Assembly (NCBI GenBank): GCA_963575645.1
Contig: OY754472.1
Span: 5,394,001 to 5,458,000, forward strand
DNA length: 64,000 nt
Source: Xanthostigma xanthostigma
Taxonomy: Eukaryota > Arthropoda > Insecta > Raphidioptera > Raphidiidae
Reading direction: 5' to 3'
The notes under the pieces are model-generated. The model ran no database searches. It was not told where the DNA came from and worked only from the letters and a program-made list of their open reading frames with translations. Of this stretch, positions 11,701 through 21,370 are shown one piece after another. Position 1 is the stretch's first letter; each line of letters begins with the position of its first letter. Both the position numbers and the translations under genes were made by a program.

Positions 11701-14700
11701 GAAGTCCCGCAATATTTACAAAATAATAATTTTTGTCCAATGTCGACATTGTCTCAATACTTACGGTTTCTCTTTGGTCTCCGAGCCTGTCTAAAACCGA
11801 CGGTAAAACTGATGATACATACGGCCAAAAATCGTGATCTAATCTATCACAAATATGTGTCATCGCCTCTAACCCATTTTGGGAGACCTGAAACAAAGCT
11901 TTTTATGAACATTTTAAAACCAAATACTGTTTAAATACACGATTTTGTAACAAAAACAAATTCGACAAATTTAAAATCAAGCTCAATCTCTCAGCTTTAC
12001 GAGTTATTTGCGCATAGCGCGTGCTCGAAATGTAAAAACTTACAGAAGTTCGTGTTTTCAATTTTGTCGATATTTGAGGAAAAAATCGTCTGTGACAGAC
12101 GAACGGACGGACGGAAGGATGGACACCAGAGTGATTACATACGTTAGAGCTGTAAAAGTAACGAGAAATTGTGTACCCGTATGTATTCGTTACTTAAAGA
12201 ACCAGCACCCGTTACTTTCGTATCGTTACGTTACTCGGTACTTTTCATACGACATACAATAGTGTACCACTTAACAGCATCAAGCAATAAGCATGTAGCT
12301 TCGCACAAAGCGCGTCGCATACATGATACGACATGAGTCATGACTTCGTACTTTATGAATACTTATAAGTATAACACATTGTGTTCGTATAACCGTATCA
12401 AACGAGTCGAACTGACATGGATACGAAACATGCGAGTAACGAAATGAATTTGTAAGTAACGATTTGGTACTTCGAGTCAGACGATGTACCCGTTACTCAG
12501 TAACAAATACATACGGTTTGTTACAGCTCTAACATGCGTGTTCTGTTTTGCACGGAGCACTAAAAATAATTCGCAAACTCGTACAATGGAAAACACTTTT
12601 AGTGAGGTTAAATACCCGCGAGAACTTTAAGATTTAGGTTTTCTTGTAAACTATGAGTGAGACCATATTTCCAAAATTTTAGGTTTAGTATTTTCGCTGA
12701 TAAAGAGGGGAGATGCTCGATTTTCGTATATTTTCTTTTATATCTTTTAAACTGTGCATTTCAACATTATAATAAAATAGATTTGTATTTCTCATAACGA
12801 GTTCTTTCATTTGACAAGTCACTTGATGCACTTGAAACATACATTTCTTTTTTCATTTTCTAATTTGCCCCCCAAAATTAACCCCCAGAATCATCTAACT
12901 CTATAAATGTACTAAATTTTAACTTTTTTCGTCCAATAGAATCGAAGAAAATACGCTTTGACAGACGGACAGGCAGAGAGAGACAGAGAGATTCTATAAA
13001 GGTTCTGTTTTATCATTGGATGCGCGAGCCCTAAAAACAAAATAAAAATTAGTGTTAGTACGCCACTGTATCAAATTACAATTACAGTGTAACCTCTTTA
13101 TAACCTCCTTCGTTATAACGAAAAACTCCCTATAACGTAGAAATCTTTACAGTTTGGTTGGTTTACCTTAAAACCCATACATTAATACCCTCTTTACAGC
13201 GCAACAGCCATTCTCTATTACGAAGAAATATGCTCATATTTAGGCGTCAGCAAATATTTACAGACGTAAAGAGGACGATTCTGAACCATCACTAACTATT
13301 CAACAAGTACTCGATGCCGCCAAACTTATCGAAAAATTCCTATTGTTTAATGAAGATGATTCCACCACATCTTAAGACATGCATAAGATACTTAATAAAA
13401 TACTAAACAAATATTGGCATAGCAAAAAACGTCAGGTAAAGTTAACAGATTATATGTGTTTGGAATAAATTAATTAGGTGAAATTTGGTTATTTTTCTTT
13501 CTTCCCTTCATATAACGAAAACTCTTTATAACGAAGAAAATGCTTGGTCCCTTGAGATTCGTTATAAAGAGGTTACACTGTACTTAAAGAAATGTTTATA
13601 TTAATTTAAAAACAAAACAAAAAATCTCTTCAAACATCCTTGTTTATGTAATTTTATACACTGAACATATCTGTACACCTATGTATTTTATTTGGAAGTA
13701 AATGCATCAATTATTTATTAAATAAATGAATAACAAGTTCCTTAGTTGACAGAAACAATAATGAACGGTGCAGATGAGAAAATTGTTATGACCCTGATGA
13801 CGTAAGAATATGTGACATGCACAACCAATGACCTGAAGTCTTTTAAATGAACCCCACCTAGATGGGATGCAGCGAATATGATGCAAAAACAAATGATATA
13901 CAGCTGATAGGTACTATTTTGTTGACATTGTTTATTATAATTTTTATTTGATATTTAAAAAAAGATGACCTTGACCTAATTGTTTAGTTTTTTTTTATCT
14001 ATTTTCTTCAACGAAAATACTACGCTAATTATTCTTGCACCTATACTTAAAAAAATAATCAATATATTCTAATTTCTCAACGAATTTAATGGGAATGTTA
14101 TTAAGCAAATACTTGTGAGAAAAAAATGAGAAGCGACTGTATTTTTTTTTTCAATGTCAAATTTTTTTTACATTAAAAATGTTATAGGTTTTTAGATATA
14201 AAAACAAAACGAAAATTGTTTTTTTTTTAAGAATTAATTAGTAATTTTTTCTAAAGCCTACATTTTATAATTTTCTGAATCATCTCTGCTATTATACAGC
14301 AAATCCAAATTAAATGCAAGTTGATATTATTTATTATTAGAACTTGGAGAAGCACAATTAAAATACCACCGTTAAAAACAGACACTTAAAAATCTACAAA
14401 AAACAAAAATATAATCATTAAAAGTATAACAGACACATAGATTTTAACTAGAAAATAAAACAAACATGTAATGTGCCTTTCTTAAAATAGTAGTATCTAT
14501 TTTGAGTCACCAGCAAAAAAAAATCGACGTGCGGCCAAGGGAGCCAGTGTTTTAAATAATTATCTAGTGAAAAGAGCCGTGTTATGGTACTTAAAAAACA
14601 AAACATAAACACTTCAATCGGGGAGGAAAATAAAAAAAGTGAATATCCAAATAGTTATTCCAACTCAGTATTAAATTGACATAACCTACTAAATATTATG

Positions 14701-15478
14701 ATCATTGATAACATTTGACTGTTATTTTTGTACGTTATATTTTATACGCTCAATTTCAAATTAAAAACAAAACAAAACCATTATAAAACGAAACATAACT
14801 TTCGCGTAAGTAAAATAAATAAATAATTGCTAAAAATAGCAATGATATAAGATTTATTAGTGAATAAAATGACCTTAGCGGTGTGTGCATTTTAAATATG
14901 TACGTAATGATTTCAACATAAAAAAAAACCTTTCAAATTACCTTTAAATGTTTTTAAGCTCGATTTTAAAGCCCTAATTAGACCTGTCAAATTCTCATCA
15001 ATTTACTAACGTCTAAAAATTAAAATAAATGCTCAAGAAAAACTAGTTTTAAATTAAATTATAATAAAACATAAACAAAAAAGAAACAAGCAGTCATCGC
15101 TCGTTGGCCCCGATGTTATCTTACTGTACGTCGCTTCCAGTAGCCGATCTAGTAAAATTACCTCAAATGGTTACTGAATTGTTACAAAAAACAAACGAAT
15201 CGCAAGTAAAATAAACAGCAGTTTCAAATAGAAATTAAACAGCTGGTGACCTTAAATAAATAAAAAAATCAAAGATTTAAACTAACCTTAAAATTGCTAG
15301 ACTGAGTCCAATTTACAAGTGAATCGATGAATGCTCCGATATCTGAGCATTCGATTGAGTTGTCTTCATCGGCCAAATAGGCGACAAGATCCGCGCCGAC
15401 TGTTTGACGGAGACGGGTGTCCGGTTTAGCTAACAAGGCACCGAATCCATCCATAGTCGTCGGGCGAATATAAGCCAT
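2742..15478 (-). CDS. chb (CLASP): CLASP/Mast/Orbit microtubule plus-end protein, N-terminal half (gene continues left of window)
   Basis: CLASPs bind microtubule plus ends and kinetochores through TOG domains and rescue or pause microtubules. Nine coding exons on the minus strand join in frame: 15287-15478 (ATG at 15478), 11765-11887, 10924-11078, 9391-9647, 7908-8024, 6431-6582, 5541-5777, 4325-4581 and 2742-2956, giving about 568 codons. The N-terminus MAYIRPTTMDGF matches the MAYRKP-type start of fly Orbit. TOG1 occupies about residues 1-230 (WPYVSSVLPSVLDRLGD, VRDTAINTLVEIYRHVGERL). A basic linker follows (KRVVSAPTVKRPI), then TOG2 from about 275 to 520 (WDKRVNALKKIRSLL, LRSQVVREACATIAHLA, KKGISDADAEAR). 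The last visible exon starts AFWAFKDHFPDAGESLL and runs into a serine-rich linker with eight serines in a row, as expected before the basic region of CLASP. The C-terminal half is outside the window. Introns carry several MITEs. The match to the family is clear across all nine exons. Confidence 0.93.
3087..3864. mobile_element. pogo/Tc1-mariner-type MITE in CLASP intron
   Basis: Terminal inverted repeats CAGTAGAACGCCGATTATCC and (inverted) CGGATAATCGGAGTTCTACTG are flanked by TA on both sides. About 780 bp with no intact transposase. Lies in the CLASP intron between exons 8 and 9. Confidence 0.8.
4899..5471. mobile_element. Tc1/mariner-like element with transposase remnant
   Basis: Long inverted ends of about 75 bp (CAGTATGTAAACGCGTAAGG on the left, mirrored on the right) with TA at both edges. 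The middle, read on the plus strand near 5165-5250, gives AYVIPVRQFLNEMFPNRW, which resembles the VRxFLxExFPNRWIG segment of mariner/Tc1-type transposases. The rest of the enzyme is missing, so this is an internally deleted copy. Lies in the CLASP intron between exons 7 and 8. Confidence 0.8.
5778..6430. other. CLASP intron 6, no clear feature
   Basis: Ordinary intron sequence. At about 6080-6097 there is a tRNA A-box-like run (GGCTTAGCTCAGTGGAT) but no matching B box downstream, so I do not call a tRNA. Confidence 0.5.
6685..6851. mobile_element. Short MITE, about 167 bp
   Basis: Inverted ends GTTCGTTCCAAGCAGCCG on the left and CGGCTGCTTAGAACGAAC on the right, extending about 45 bp through the ACGGTAATAGAACC region. 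Flanked by a possible TATTA duplication. The interior contains two direct copies of GTGCGCAAnnnTGTCTTGCGCAGT. Lies in the CLASP intron between exons 5 and 6. Confidence 0.8.
6947..7179. mobile_element. Hairpin element with hammerhead-like core (copy 1, complete)
   Basis: Two inverted arms of about 80 bp (TTATCGACCAATTTTTCAGA on the left, its mirror on the right) flank a core at about 7070-7100. The core reads CTGAAGA, then a GATCC/GGATC hairpin, then GAAACG, close to the CUGANGA...GAAA core of hammerhead ribozymes but with one extra base before the stem. The element is bounded by a perfect 10-bp direct repeat, TTTAAATATC, at 6937-6946 and 7180-7189, which I read as a target-site duplication. 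Related copies lie at about 35290-36235 and at 40457-40743. Penelope-like retroelements are known to carry hammerhead motifs in their terminal repeats, and this may be a short derivative. Confidence 0.65.
8303..8370 (+). mobile_element. hAT-type terminal fragment
   Basis: CAGGGGTGTCAGACTG followed by ctaaagggccatttataa. A matching inverted piece (ggccctttaaaaaaatcaga) is at about 38640-38660, so the two belong to one repeat family. The copy is interrupted on its right by the element at 8380. Confidence 0.5.
8380..9031. mobile_element. CGTGATAACG-ended transposon family, copy A
   Basis: A 652-bp element with ends AATTGGTTGTCTGTAAAGTC and ...GACGTTATCACGTC. The motif CGTGATAACG lies near both ends in inverted orientation. 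It is bounded by a 9-bp direct repeat AAATTAAAA (8371-8379 and 9032-9040). A near-identical copy in the opposite orientation lies at 55070-55735 and a deleted one at 58636-58846. No coding capacity is seen. The family is not one I can name; the 8-9 bp duplication would fit hAT, Merlin or MULE types. Lies in the CLASP intron between exons 4 and 5. Confidence 0.8.
9888..10081. mobile_element. Near-perfect palindromic element with hammerhead-like core
   Basis: Arms of about 88 bp (GGAAAATTTCTTGGGAACAA on the left, mirrored at the right end) around a short loop. The right arm starts TTGATGA followed by a GACTA/TAGTC hairpin and GAAACGTTGGC, the same layout as the cores at about 7070 and 40630. 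The arm pairing is almost perfect, so the copy is probably young. Lies in the CLASP intron between exons 3 and 4. Confidence 0.75.
10096..10870. mobile_element. Non-autonomous Helitron, 775 bp, carrying a tRNA-like segment
   Basis: Begins TCTATACTAATATATAAAG after an A and ends CTAG before a T, which is the Helitron pattern of insertion between A and T. The 5' part (agtttgtttgtttgtttgaa, then the aggaagctataggctat-type block) is the conserved 5' region of a widespread insect short Helitron family. A GC-rich hairpin CACCCGGGTG sits about 30 bases before the CTAG end. No Rep/helicase is encoded. The insert at 10369-10442 is tRNA-Lys-like. Confidence 0.88.
10369..10442 (+). pseudogene. tRNA-Lys(CTT)-like segment inside the Helitron
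   Basis: The 3' half matches insect tRNA-Lys(CUU) closely: anticodon loop CTCTTAA, GGGTC variable region, perfect T arm GTGGG/CCCAC with loop TTCGAGC, and a T-run downstream. The 5' half is decayed: the acceptor, D stem and the 5' strand of the anticodon stem do not pair. I call it a tRNA-derived pseudogene and not a working gene. Confidence 0.75.
12145..12531. mobile_element. hAT-type MITE, 387 bp
   Basis: Ends TAGAGCTGTAAAAGTAAC and its mirror GTTACAGCTCTA, flanked by an 8-bp near-identical duplication (ACATACGT at 12137, ACATGCGT at 12532), as for hAT elements. The interior is full of GTAACG/CGTTAC subrepeats. Lies in CLASP intron 1. Confidence 0.85.
12640..13040 (+). mobile_element. Probable retroposon or transposon tail fragment
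   Basis: Contains the stretch TTTGACAGACGGACAGGC followed by ATTCTATAAAGGTTCTGT. Such GACGGACnGAC...CTATAAnGGTTC tails are common in repeated sequences of many insects. A shorter relative, GACAGACGAACGGACGGACG, is at 12091-12115. I cannot name the family. Confidence 0.4.
13085..13580 (+). mobile_element. pogo/Tigger-type element with transposase C-terminal remnant, copy 1
   Basis: Ends CAGTGTAACCTCTTTATAAC and GTTATAAAGAGGTTACACTG with flanking TA. The plus strand at about 13265-13372 reads RRKEDDSEPSLTIQQ and then LIEKFLLFNEDD to a stop, resembling the C-terminus of pogo/Tigger transposases. Most of the enzyme is absent. A second copy starts at 42873. Confidence 0.85.
13581..15286. other. 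CLASP intron 1, right part, no feature
   Basis: AT-rich intron sequence. I see no exon, RNA gene or clear repeat boundary. Confidence 0.5.
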
Positions 15479-17124
15479 TGTTTATGACAATTGCAGCCGA
15501 AGCTGCTAATATTACTATAAGAAAAATATACTGGTCACTAAAACATCTTCAATTAGACAAAACCGGAATGTATACAATCTAGCCTAATTGAAAGGATTTA
15601 AAATTGGAATAATATATTTTTTTATATAAATCGCTAAGGCGCGTTGGTTCATGCATAAATTTGTTGGCGCTAATATATCCTGACGCAATTTGTATCAAAA
15701 AAATAATATAGCGTAGAATTACTATGCCTACATATGTTTTACTCAAGCTTAATAAAGATGCTATATTTAATCAGCTAACGAATTATTGGCCTGAAGGCAA
15801 CTTTATTATGCGGAAATTATTAAATAACATACTTATTGCAAAGTATTATTTCAGTTAGATGGGATCAAATATCATGAATATTTTTATTCAAATGTAGATC
15901 GTGGGAAAAAGATATAAAATCAAGAAAGATGCTTATGCATTATAATTTTGATACGTCGATACAATCAATATGAAAATCAAACACAAAAACATCTGACTGC
16001 CTCTGAAACATGCGAGAAATAGAAAAACAAAATCAAAAAACAAAAAAGCTATGTACCTGCATTAATAGAGAAATGTCAACACATTAAAATATCCATTTGA
16101 TATCAAATAATTTACGCAATTTTCACTACACCAACTTTCATAATTATTTTTAAAATAGTAAGTTTGTACAAAGCACTATTTCACTAGAAAATAACTCACC
16201 GTAATTGGTAATCAAATAATTTTTAATTTCTATACATTTCACAACCGGCCATGTTACTGCAAGATTCATCCACTCTTGACTAGAAGATCATTTAGTTACA
16301 TACAAAAATTCACTGTTGCAACTTGCATTCAAACTTGCTGTTAAATAAAAATCGTTAAACTTCCAATTTCAATACATATAGTTTGTAGAAAAATAAAATT
16401 TTGTAATGCGAAGTAACATCACATTATTCCAATTAGTCCGCCTTTAAAAATAATAAAACATCTTCCAGAATTCAGTTTTCCACATTCCAGTAAACATCAA
16501 TAATTTATTTGAAGTTCGACGACGAGCTTATGTCAATCAATATTTTATAGAATATAGTGAATATGAAAAAAATGTTTAAATACAATTCTTTTTCGGATGA
16601 CTCTACTTTTCTTTGATTTTACTTTTAATTCAAACTGATCATCAATTTAAAAAAAATAATCATACAAAATAATCATAAAGCACTTGTAGCCACTGGTCAT
16701 ACCCAGTGTTGCCAAACGCGTAACATTAAACTTTCCTTTTCAAATGTCAAAAATAAATCAAAAATCAAAATGTTTGTTATCAGTTACATGCGTGTGTGAT
16801 TTGTGAAAATGTGTTTCATGATTAATTAGTTAATTTGAGTGTTCCACTAGAACACATCATAGACGTCTAATTACCTCATATAAAAAAATCAACAAGGCCA
16901 CATGCTCAAGAATTTTTGACATTTTATGACTAAATTGTGAATGGAAAACGTAAGAAGTTGTAAATATTATAATTTTCAAATAAATAAATAACAGTATTTG
17001 ATTTCTAATTTTATATAAAAATAGTATTCATGACAGGGCCAATAGTTGAGCCCATCATTCCCTGATAAATACAGTTCGCCTGATCAAAAGTGTCGATTTA
17101 TATTTTGGATGTTTTAGTACAAAG
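15479..17124. other. Shared upstream region of CLASP and NSE3
   Basis: The CLASP start codon (minus) and the NSE3 start codon (plus) face away from each other across about 1.65 kb. Both 5' untranslated regions and promoters should lie here, possibly with an untranslated CLASP exon. I see no TATA box or initiator I would defend. Confidence 0.5.
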
Positions 17125-20100
17125 ATGGTTCGTGCGAATTCATCAAACAGAACAAGAAATACTCAGTCATCACAAAAGGCATCTCAGTCAAGCCAAAATG
17201 AATCTCATTCACAACGTACCAAAACTCAACTGTTGGCCGAAGACAAAGAAGAATTTGTTAAAAACATAGTGAGATATGTTTTACATATGATGGGCACCAA
17301 ATATCCAATCAAAAGAACAGAGATTGTTAAAAATGTTCTCAATAACAGCGGGAGACATTTTGAAGTACTTATTAAAAGTGTTCAAATTCAGCTTATTGAT
17401 GTACGTATATATATTTTTACCGATCGGATAATTTTTCTCCTGTCGCTTGTAGTATTTGAATTTAAGGATGTTGATCCGTTACAGTACCAATCAAAAGTAA
17501 GTCGAATTCTAAATGGGAACTTTTATAGTTTATAAGTCGATGATACCAATAAATTATTGTCATAAAGGCATAAATAAATAATTTTTTTTAATATTAATTA
17601 ATTATTTCAGTACTTTATACTTAATGGACTAACTTTTGTATTTTTTGTACAAAGTTAGGTTAAAAAAAATAAATTTATGTAAATATCTCTATTTTACATA
17701 TTTTTTGCAGTAAATAATTAAAAAAAGAAATTAGAAGTAATATGAATTAAAATTAAATCATTAAAAAGTTGAAAATTCAGTTAAAATTGTTAAATCTGTC
17801 AATAATAAAAGTCCATAATCGAAAAGTGCTAAGGTTTAATAATTTTTTTTATTGATTAAAAGTCTCCTAATTAATTTGGAAAAAATATTAAAATATGCGT
17901 AAGACATCGATGCTTTACATAGATAGTTTTCGGAACTGCTGACATTATTTGGTTATTTGCAAAAAATTAAAATGTACCGTTTGCATGCTAGGTTGAGATA
18001 TTTTCCATAAGACTACATGTAAAAGTTTTTTTTAATTTTTAACTTTATAAATCTCCTAATGATTTTGGGTTTTTTACAGAAAATTTTGTCATAAAAAAAT
18101 CTATTAAAAAAGCTTTATTTCAGATTTTTTTCATTATCTTCGTAAAACGGCTCAAACAAGGAAATTATTTCATGATGATTTGTTTTAGACATACGGATTA
18201 GAATTATATGAAGTTCCTGAATCAAAATCGAATAAACAGTACATTGTTGTAAACAATACAGATAGCATGTTGATTCCGTCGTCTCAAGAAGAAAAAACAC
18301 AATATTCTCTTTTACTGCTGATCTTAGCGCATATATTTATGAGTGGAGGATCGATTCCTGAAGGTAAATCATAAATTTTAAATACCCGTAATTATGCTAC
18401 CATATAATCATACAGGTTACAAAATCACTGCCAAATATACAAAAATCTATAGAGTACGAGACCCGCACCGAATCAGCGGAAAGTCATGCTAAACTTTAGC
18501 GCGAGTGAAATCGTGTTTATTAAATACGTTTTTTTACATTCATGAAAACTAAAGGACCCTGCACAAACCTTACGGGTTCTCGGTTAAATGGATCGAAAAT
18601 GGTTTTATTTTGTAATTTAAAGGTCACTAAGAAAAAGTGTCCAATGGCGCATAGCTTAAAAACAACTAGATTTTCAGCTACAGATATGTTTAGCAAGATT
18701 TTGAATGCACAACCTTAATTAATCTTAAGCTCTAGAAATATGTTTTTGAGTGCGCTGAACACGAATATGACATTATTTTTTACAGGGTGACACCTTCCAA
18801 CATTACCTAATTTTCGACTATTTTTCTATTTCTAAAAAAAAGCACAAAAGTTGAAGATGGAACATGCTTGTGAATTCAATGGATATCCCTCCCTATATCT
18901 AAAATCTCGCTAAACATATGAAGGGTACACGGGAAGAAGGCGATTTGTCAGTAAAAATTCGAAATTAATTTTTTTATGCCATCTTGTAGCCAAAAGTCGT
19001 ACCTTACTGTTGGTGTATATGTCGCCGGGATATTGTCAAATCCGTGATATTGTAATTTCACTAGTGAAATTACAATATCACGATTGACAAAGAGTCGTGA
19101 TATTATAATTTCACTAAGTGAAATTATAATATCATGGATTTGACAATATCCCGGCGACATATTCATTTTAGACAAGAATACGCTAGGTCAAAAGTTATAA
19201 GCGTTGAAAGAAATGCATCAGCAGCAAGTAAATGGTACGATCTTAAACACTTCAAAATGCTCTCCTGCACAATTTACATTTTTTGACAAACCGCCTTCTT
19301 CCCGTGTACCCTTCATATCTAGCTAAAAATCTATTGGTTTTTAGACTATGCACCCACTTTTTCTTAGTGACCTTTAAACTATAAAATAAAACCATTTTCG
19401 ATCAATTTAATCGAGAACCAAATCCTATAAGGTTTGTGCGGGGTCCTTTTATACGTTGTTTAAATCCGCATGTTTACAGTTTTGCACGTCTACTATAAAA
19501 TTCTAATGAGCCTTTTTCCTGAAGTACGAAAAATCACTCACTAGTAGCGCTAGTAATTCGGTAGGGACAAACACTGTCAAATCCCCATATAAACACACAT
19601 TAAAGTGTACTTGAAAAAAAAATGTTTTTAACACAAGATGATGTTCCTGGAGCAAACTAAAATTTGCAACTGTAAAAGATAACAATGTAGTAACATTAAA
19701 ACGTTGGCTTGCGTGTCGTAATTTAAAAGTATCTGGAAAAAAAAATGAATTAATAGACAGGTTAGTATGCAGACTCTAGTAAAATATTAGAGATAAATTC
19801 AAACTGTAATAAGAGAAATTGAAAATAATTATGAATTTCAGATTTATTTCCAAATGAAATATGAATCAAAAATATATGGTAATAAAATAAATTTAATTAA
19901 ATATAATAAATGAATATAATTTAATAAAAGATTGAGGTTATATCTCATTCTAATCAATGGTAATAAACTGTCAAAAATTTACTATTCATTTTTTATTCAT
20001 TTAATTAATTTTAAAAATAATTTCGATAACATATGTAAATGATGACTCTCAGTGATAAGTTTATCAGTTCAAAATTTTTTTTATTTCAGATTTATATTTT

Positions 20101-21224
20101 TAAATAATAAAATAATATCACGTAAATAACATTGGTTGGCATGTAAATATTTTATGTTTGTCCCTACTACTAGTGCTGCCTCTCGTGACACTTTCGCTGC
20201 ACTATTCTCAGGAAAAAGGTTCATTGAATTACGAGCATTTTCGAAGTGAAACTTTTTTGGGAGTAAATTAGACGATAAAATGAAACGCTTCCCTTTCTCC
20301 GACTTCAACCGGAAGTTGAGAGGAAAGAGTAGGAGAATCGTTTCTACTCTCTCTGTCAAAGCGTCATCCTCACTCTATACGCATGCGCAGTGCTTACTGT
20401 TAATGCGTAGCATTTTCTCTAGCTACGGTAACAAACTCAACATAACTATTTCGTAATTCTGAAATAATAAAATCGTCAACACCTAATATAAGGAAGTTTC
20501 ACTTCTAACGCGCAAGAATCTCTCGCGTCCTTTTTTTTTGTATTCTTGGCAGAGGTAATTAATTTATTAATTCGTTTATGATGATTAGTCAGATACTGCA
20601 ATGCTGATGTTATTATGATTACGCTAATAAAATATTTCCTTGCACTATTAGTTTAAGTCTGAAAGTTGATTCTTTCATAAAATCAATACCGATTGTGTGT
20701 AAAAGTTTTTCTTGAAACTTTTATTTTTTTGTTTCAGTTTCTGTGTTTAATTTCTTGAGAAAATTAAATATCGTCAACGGTGAGAATTATGTCCACGATT
20801 ATTTCGGAGATGTTAAGAATTTAGTGAGTGTCGAATTTCCAAAAATGTTGTATCTGCAATCATCGAAAAGGCAACAGAATGAAAGTCAAATCTTGAGCAC
20901 TCAAAATGGCGGAATGGTGTTTGTGTCGTGGGGAGCGCGCGCTCTCAAAGAAATAACAAAAGAGAGTGTCCTAGCATATGTTAGTAAAGTAAGTTAAAAA
21001 CACTAATTTTTCTTAATTACAAATAAAGTTGCTAGTTTATTTATTTCTATGGACTATGTGCAGGGAGGCGGAGTTACAAATTTTTCGATGCGAGCGTTCG
21101 TGGTAAATTTTTTTTTTTGTAGATTTACGGACGTGACATGAAAACATGGCGATCGTTGTACCGACAAGTAAGGCAGGAGCAAGAGCACGACAGTCAAAAT
21201 GCGAACGATAGTGACTCATATTAA
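17125..21224 (+). CDS. NSMCE3 (MAGE): NSE3/MAGE-family subunit of the SMC5/6 complex
   Basis: NSE3 joins NSE1 and NSE4 to form the kleisin-binding, DNA-binding module of the SMC5/6 genome-stability complex. Four exons join in frame: 17125-17400, 18189-18363, 20738-20988 and 21123-21224, giving 267 codons. The N-terminus is a serine/asparagine/glutamine-rich tail of about 45 residues. The MAGE homology domain then follows: EFVKNIVRYVLHMMGTKYPI with its winged helix A; the second exon with YGLELYEVPE and LLLILAHIFMSGGSIPE; then FNFLRKLNIVNGENYVHDYF, VEFPKMLYLQSSKR and FVSWGARALKEITKESVLAYV; and a short C-terminus, IYGRDMKTWRSLYRQVRQEQ, ending in an acidic tail. The single-copy layout and these motifs fit insect MAGE/NSE3. 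Intron 2 holds foldback elements, and intron 3 ends in a repeat fragment directly before the last acceptor. Confidence 0.92.
18551..19450. mobile_element. Nested foldback element in NSE3 intron 2
   Basis: Outer arms of about 110 bp: AAAGGACCCTGCACAAACCT on the left, mirrored as AGGTTTGTGCGGGGTCCTTT on the right. Inside is a second inverted pair at 18916-19318 (ATGAAGGGTACACGGGAAGA and its mirror), and inside that a third at 19018-19161. This is a stack of three foldback units, each interrupting or extending the last. Confidence 0.8.
19018..19161. mobile_element. Innermost palindromic MITE, 144 bp
   Basis: Ends TATGTCGCCGGGATATTGTC and its mirror GACAATATCCCGGCGACATA. Each arm itself contains a smaller palindrome around TTCACTAGTGAA or TTCACTAAGTGAA, giving a cruciform-like double structure. 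Confidence 0.85.
19541..20180 (+). mobile_element. Transposon fragment encoding a SAP-like motif
   Basis: Inverted ends CTAGTAGCGCTAG...GTAGGGACAAACA on the left and TGTTTGTCCCTACTACTAG on the right. At 19689-19760 the plus strand reads TLKRWLACRNLKVSGKKNE then LIDR, followed by a splice-donor-like GTTAGT. This matches the helix-turn-helix of SAP (DNA-binding) motifs, which often open proteins encoded by animal DNA transposons. No other coding part is recognisable. Confidence 0.6.
21036..21110. mobile_element. Repeat fragment at the end of NSE3 intron 3
   Basis: TATGGACTATGTGCAGGGAG through TCGATGCGAGCGTTCGTGG is a diverged inverted copy of part of the element at about 28170-28230 (ACGCTCGCATCGATAAATTT). 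It stops about 12 bases before the AG acceptor of the last NSE3 exon. Confidence 0.65.
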
Positions 21225-21231
21225 CGTTCAA

Positions 21232-21370
21232 TTATAGTTTGCTACCGAACTTTGATATCGAGAAATACGGCATGATTTTGTTCCATAATTTGAAAATGTC
21301 GGGATCTTCTCCAACATTTTCCAAATAGCGGGCCGACATTTCAGAACCATTGTATTTCCCGGTGATCTTT
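21232..21370 (-). other. Orphan exon-like open stretch
   Basis: Reading minus from an acceptor-like TTTCTAATTAG, the frame gives KITGKYNGSEMSARYLENVG and then FKLWNKIMPYFSISKFGSKL before a stop only 8 bases beyond the NSE3 stop on the other strand. The residue mix looks like real protein. I found no upstream exons and no family. It could be the last exon of a minus-strand gene meeting NSE3 tail-to-tail, or a gene fragment. Confidence 0.3.

Noticed and set aside
20560-20670. Possible C/D snoRNA in NSE3 intron 2 (ATGATGA ... CTGA)
   Set aside because: No terminal stem, and the D box spacing is either too short or unmatched.
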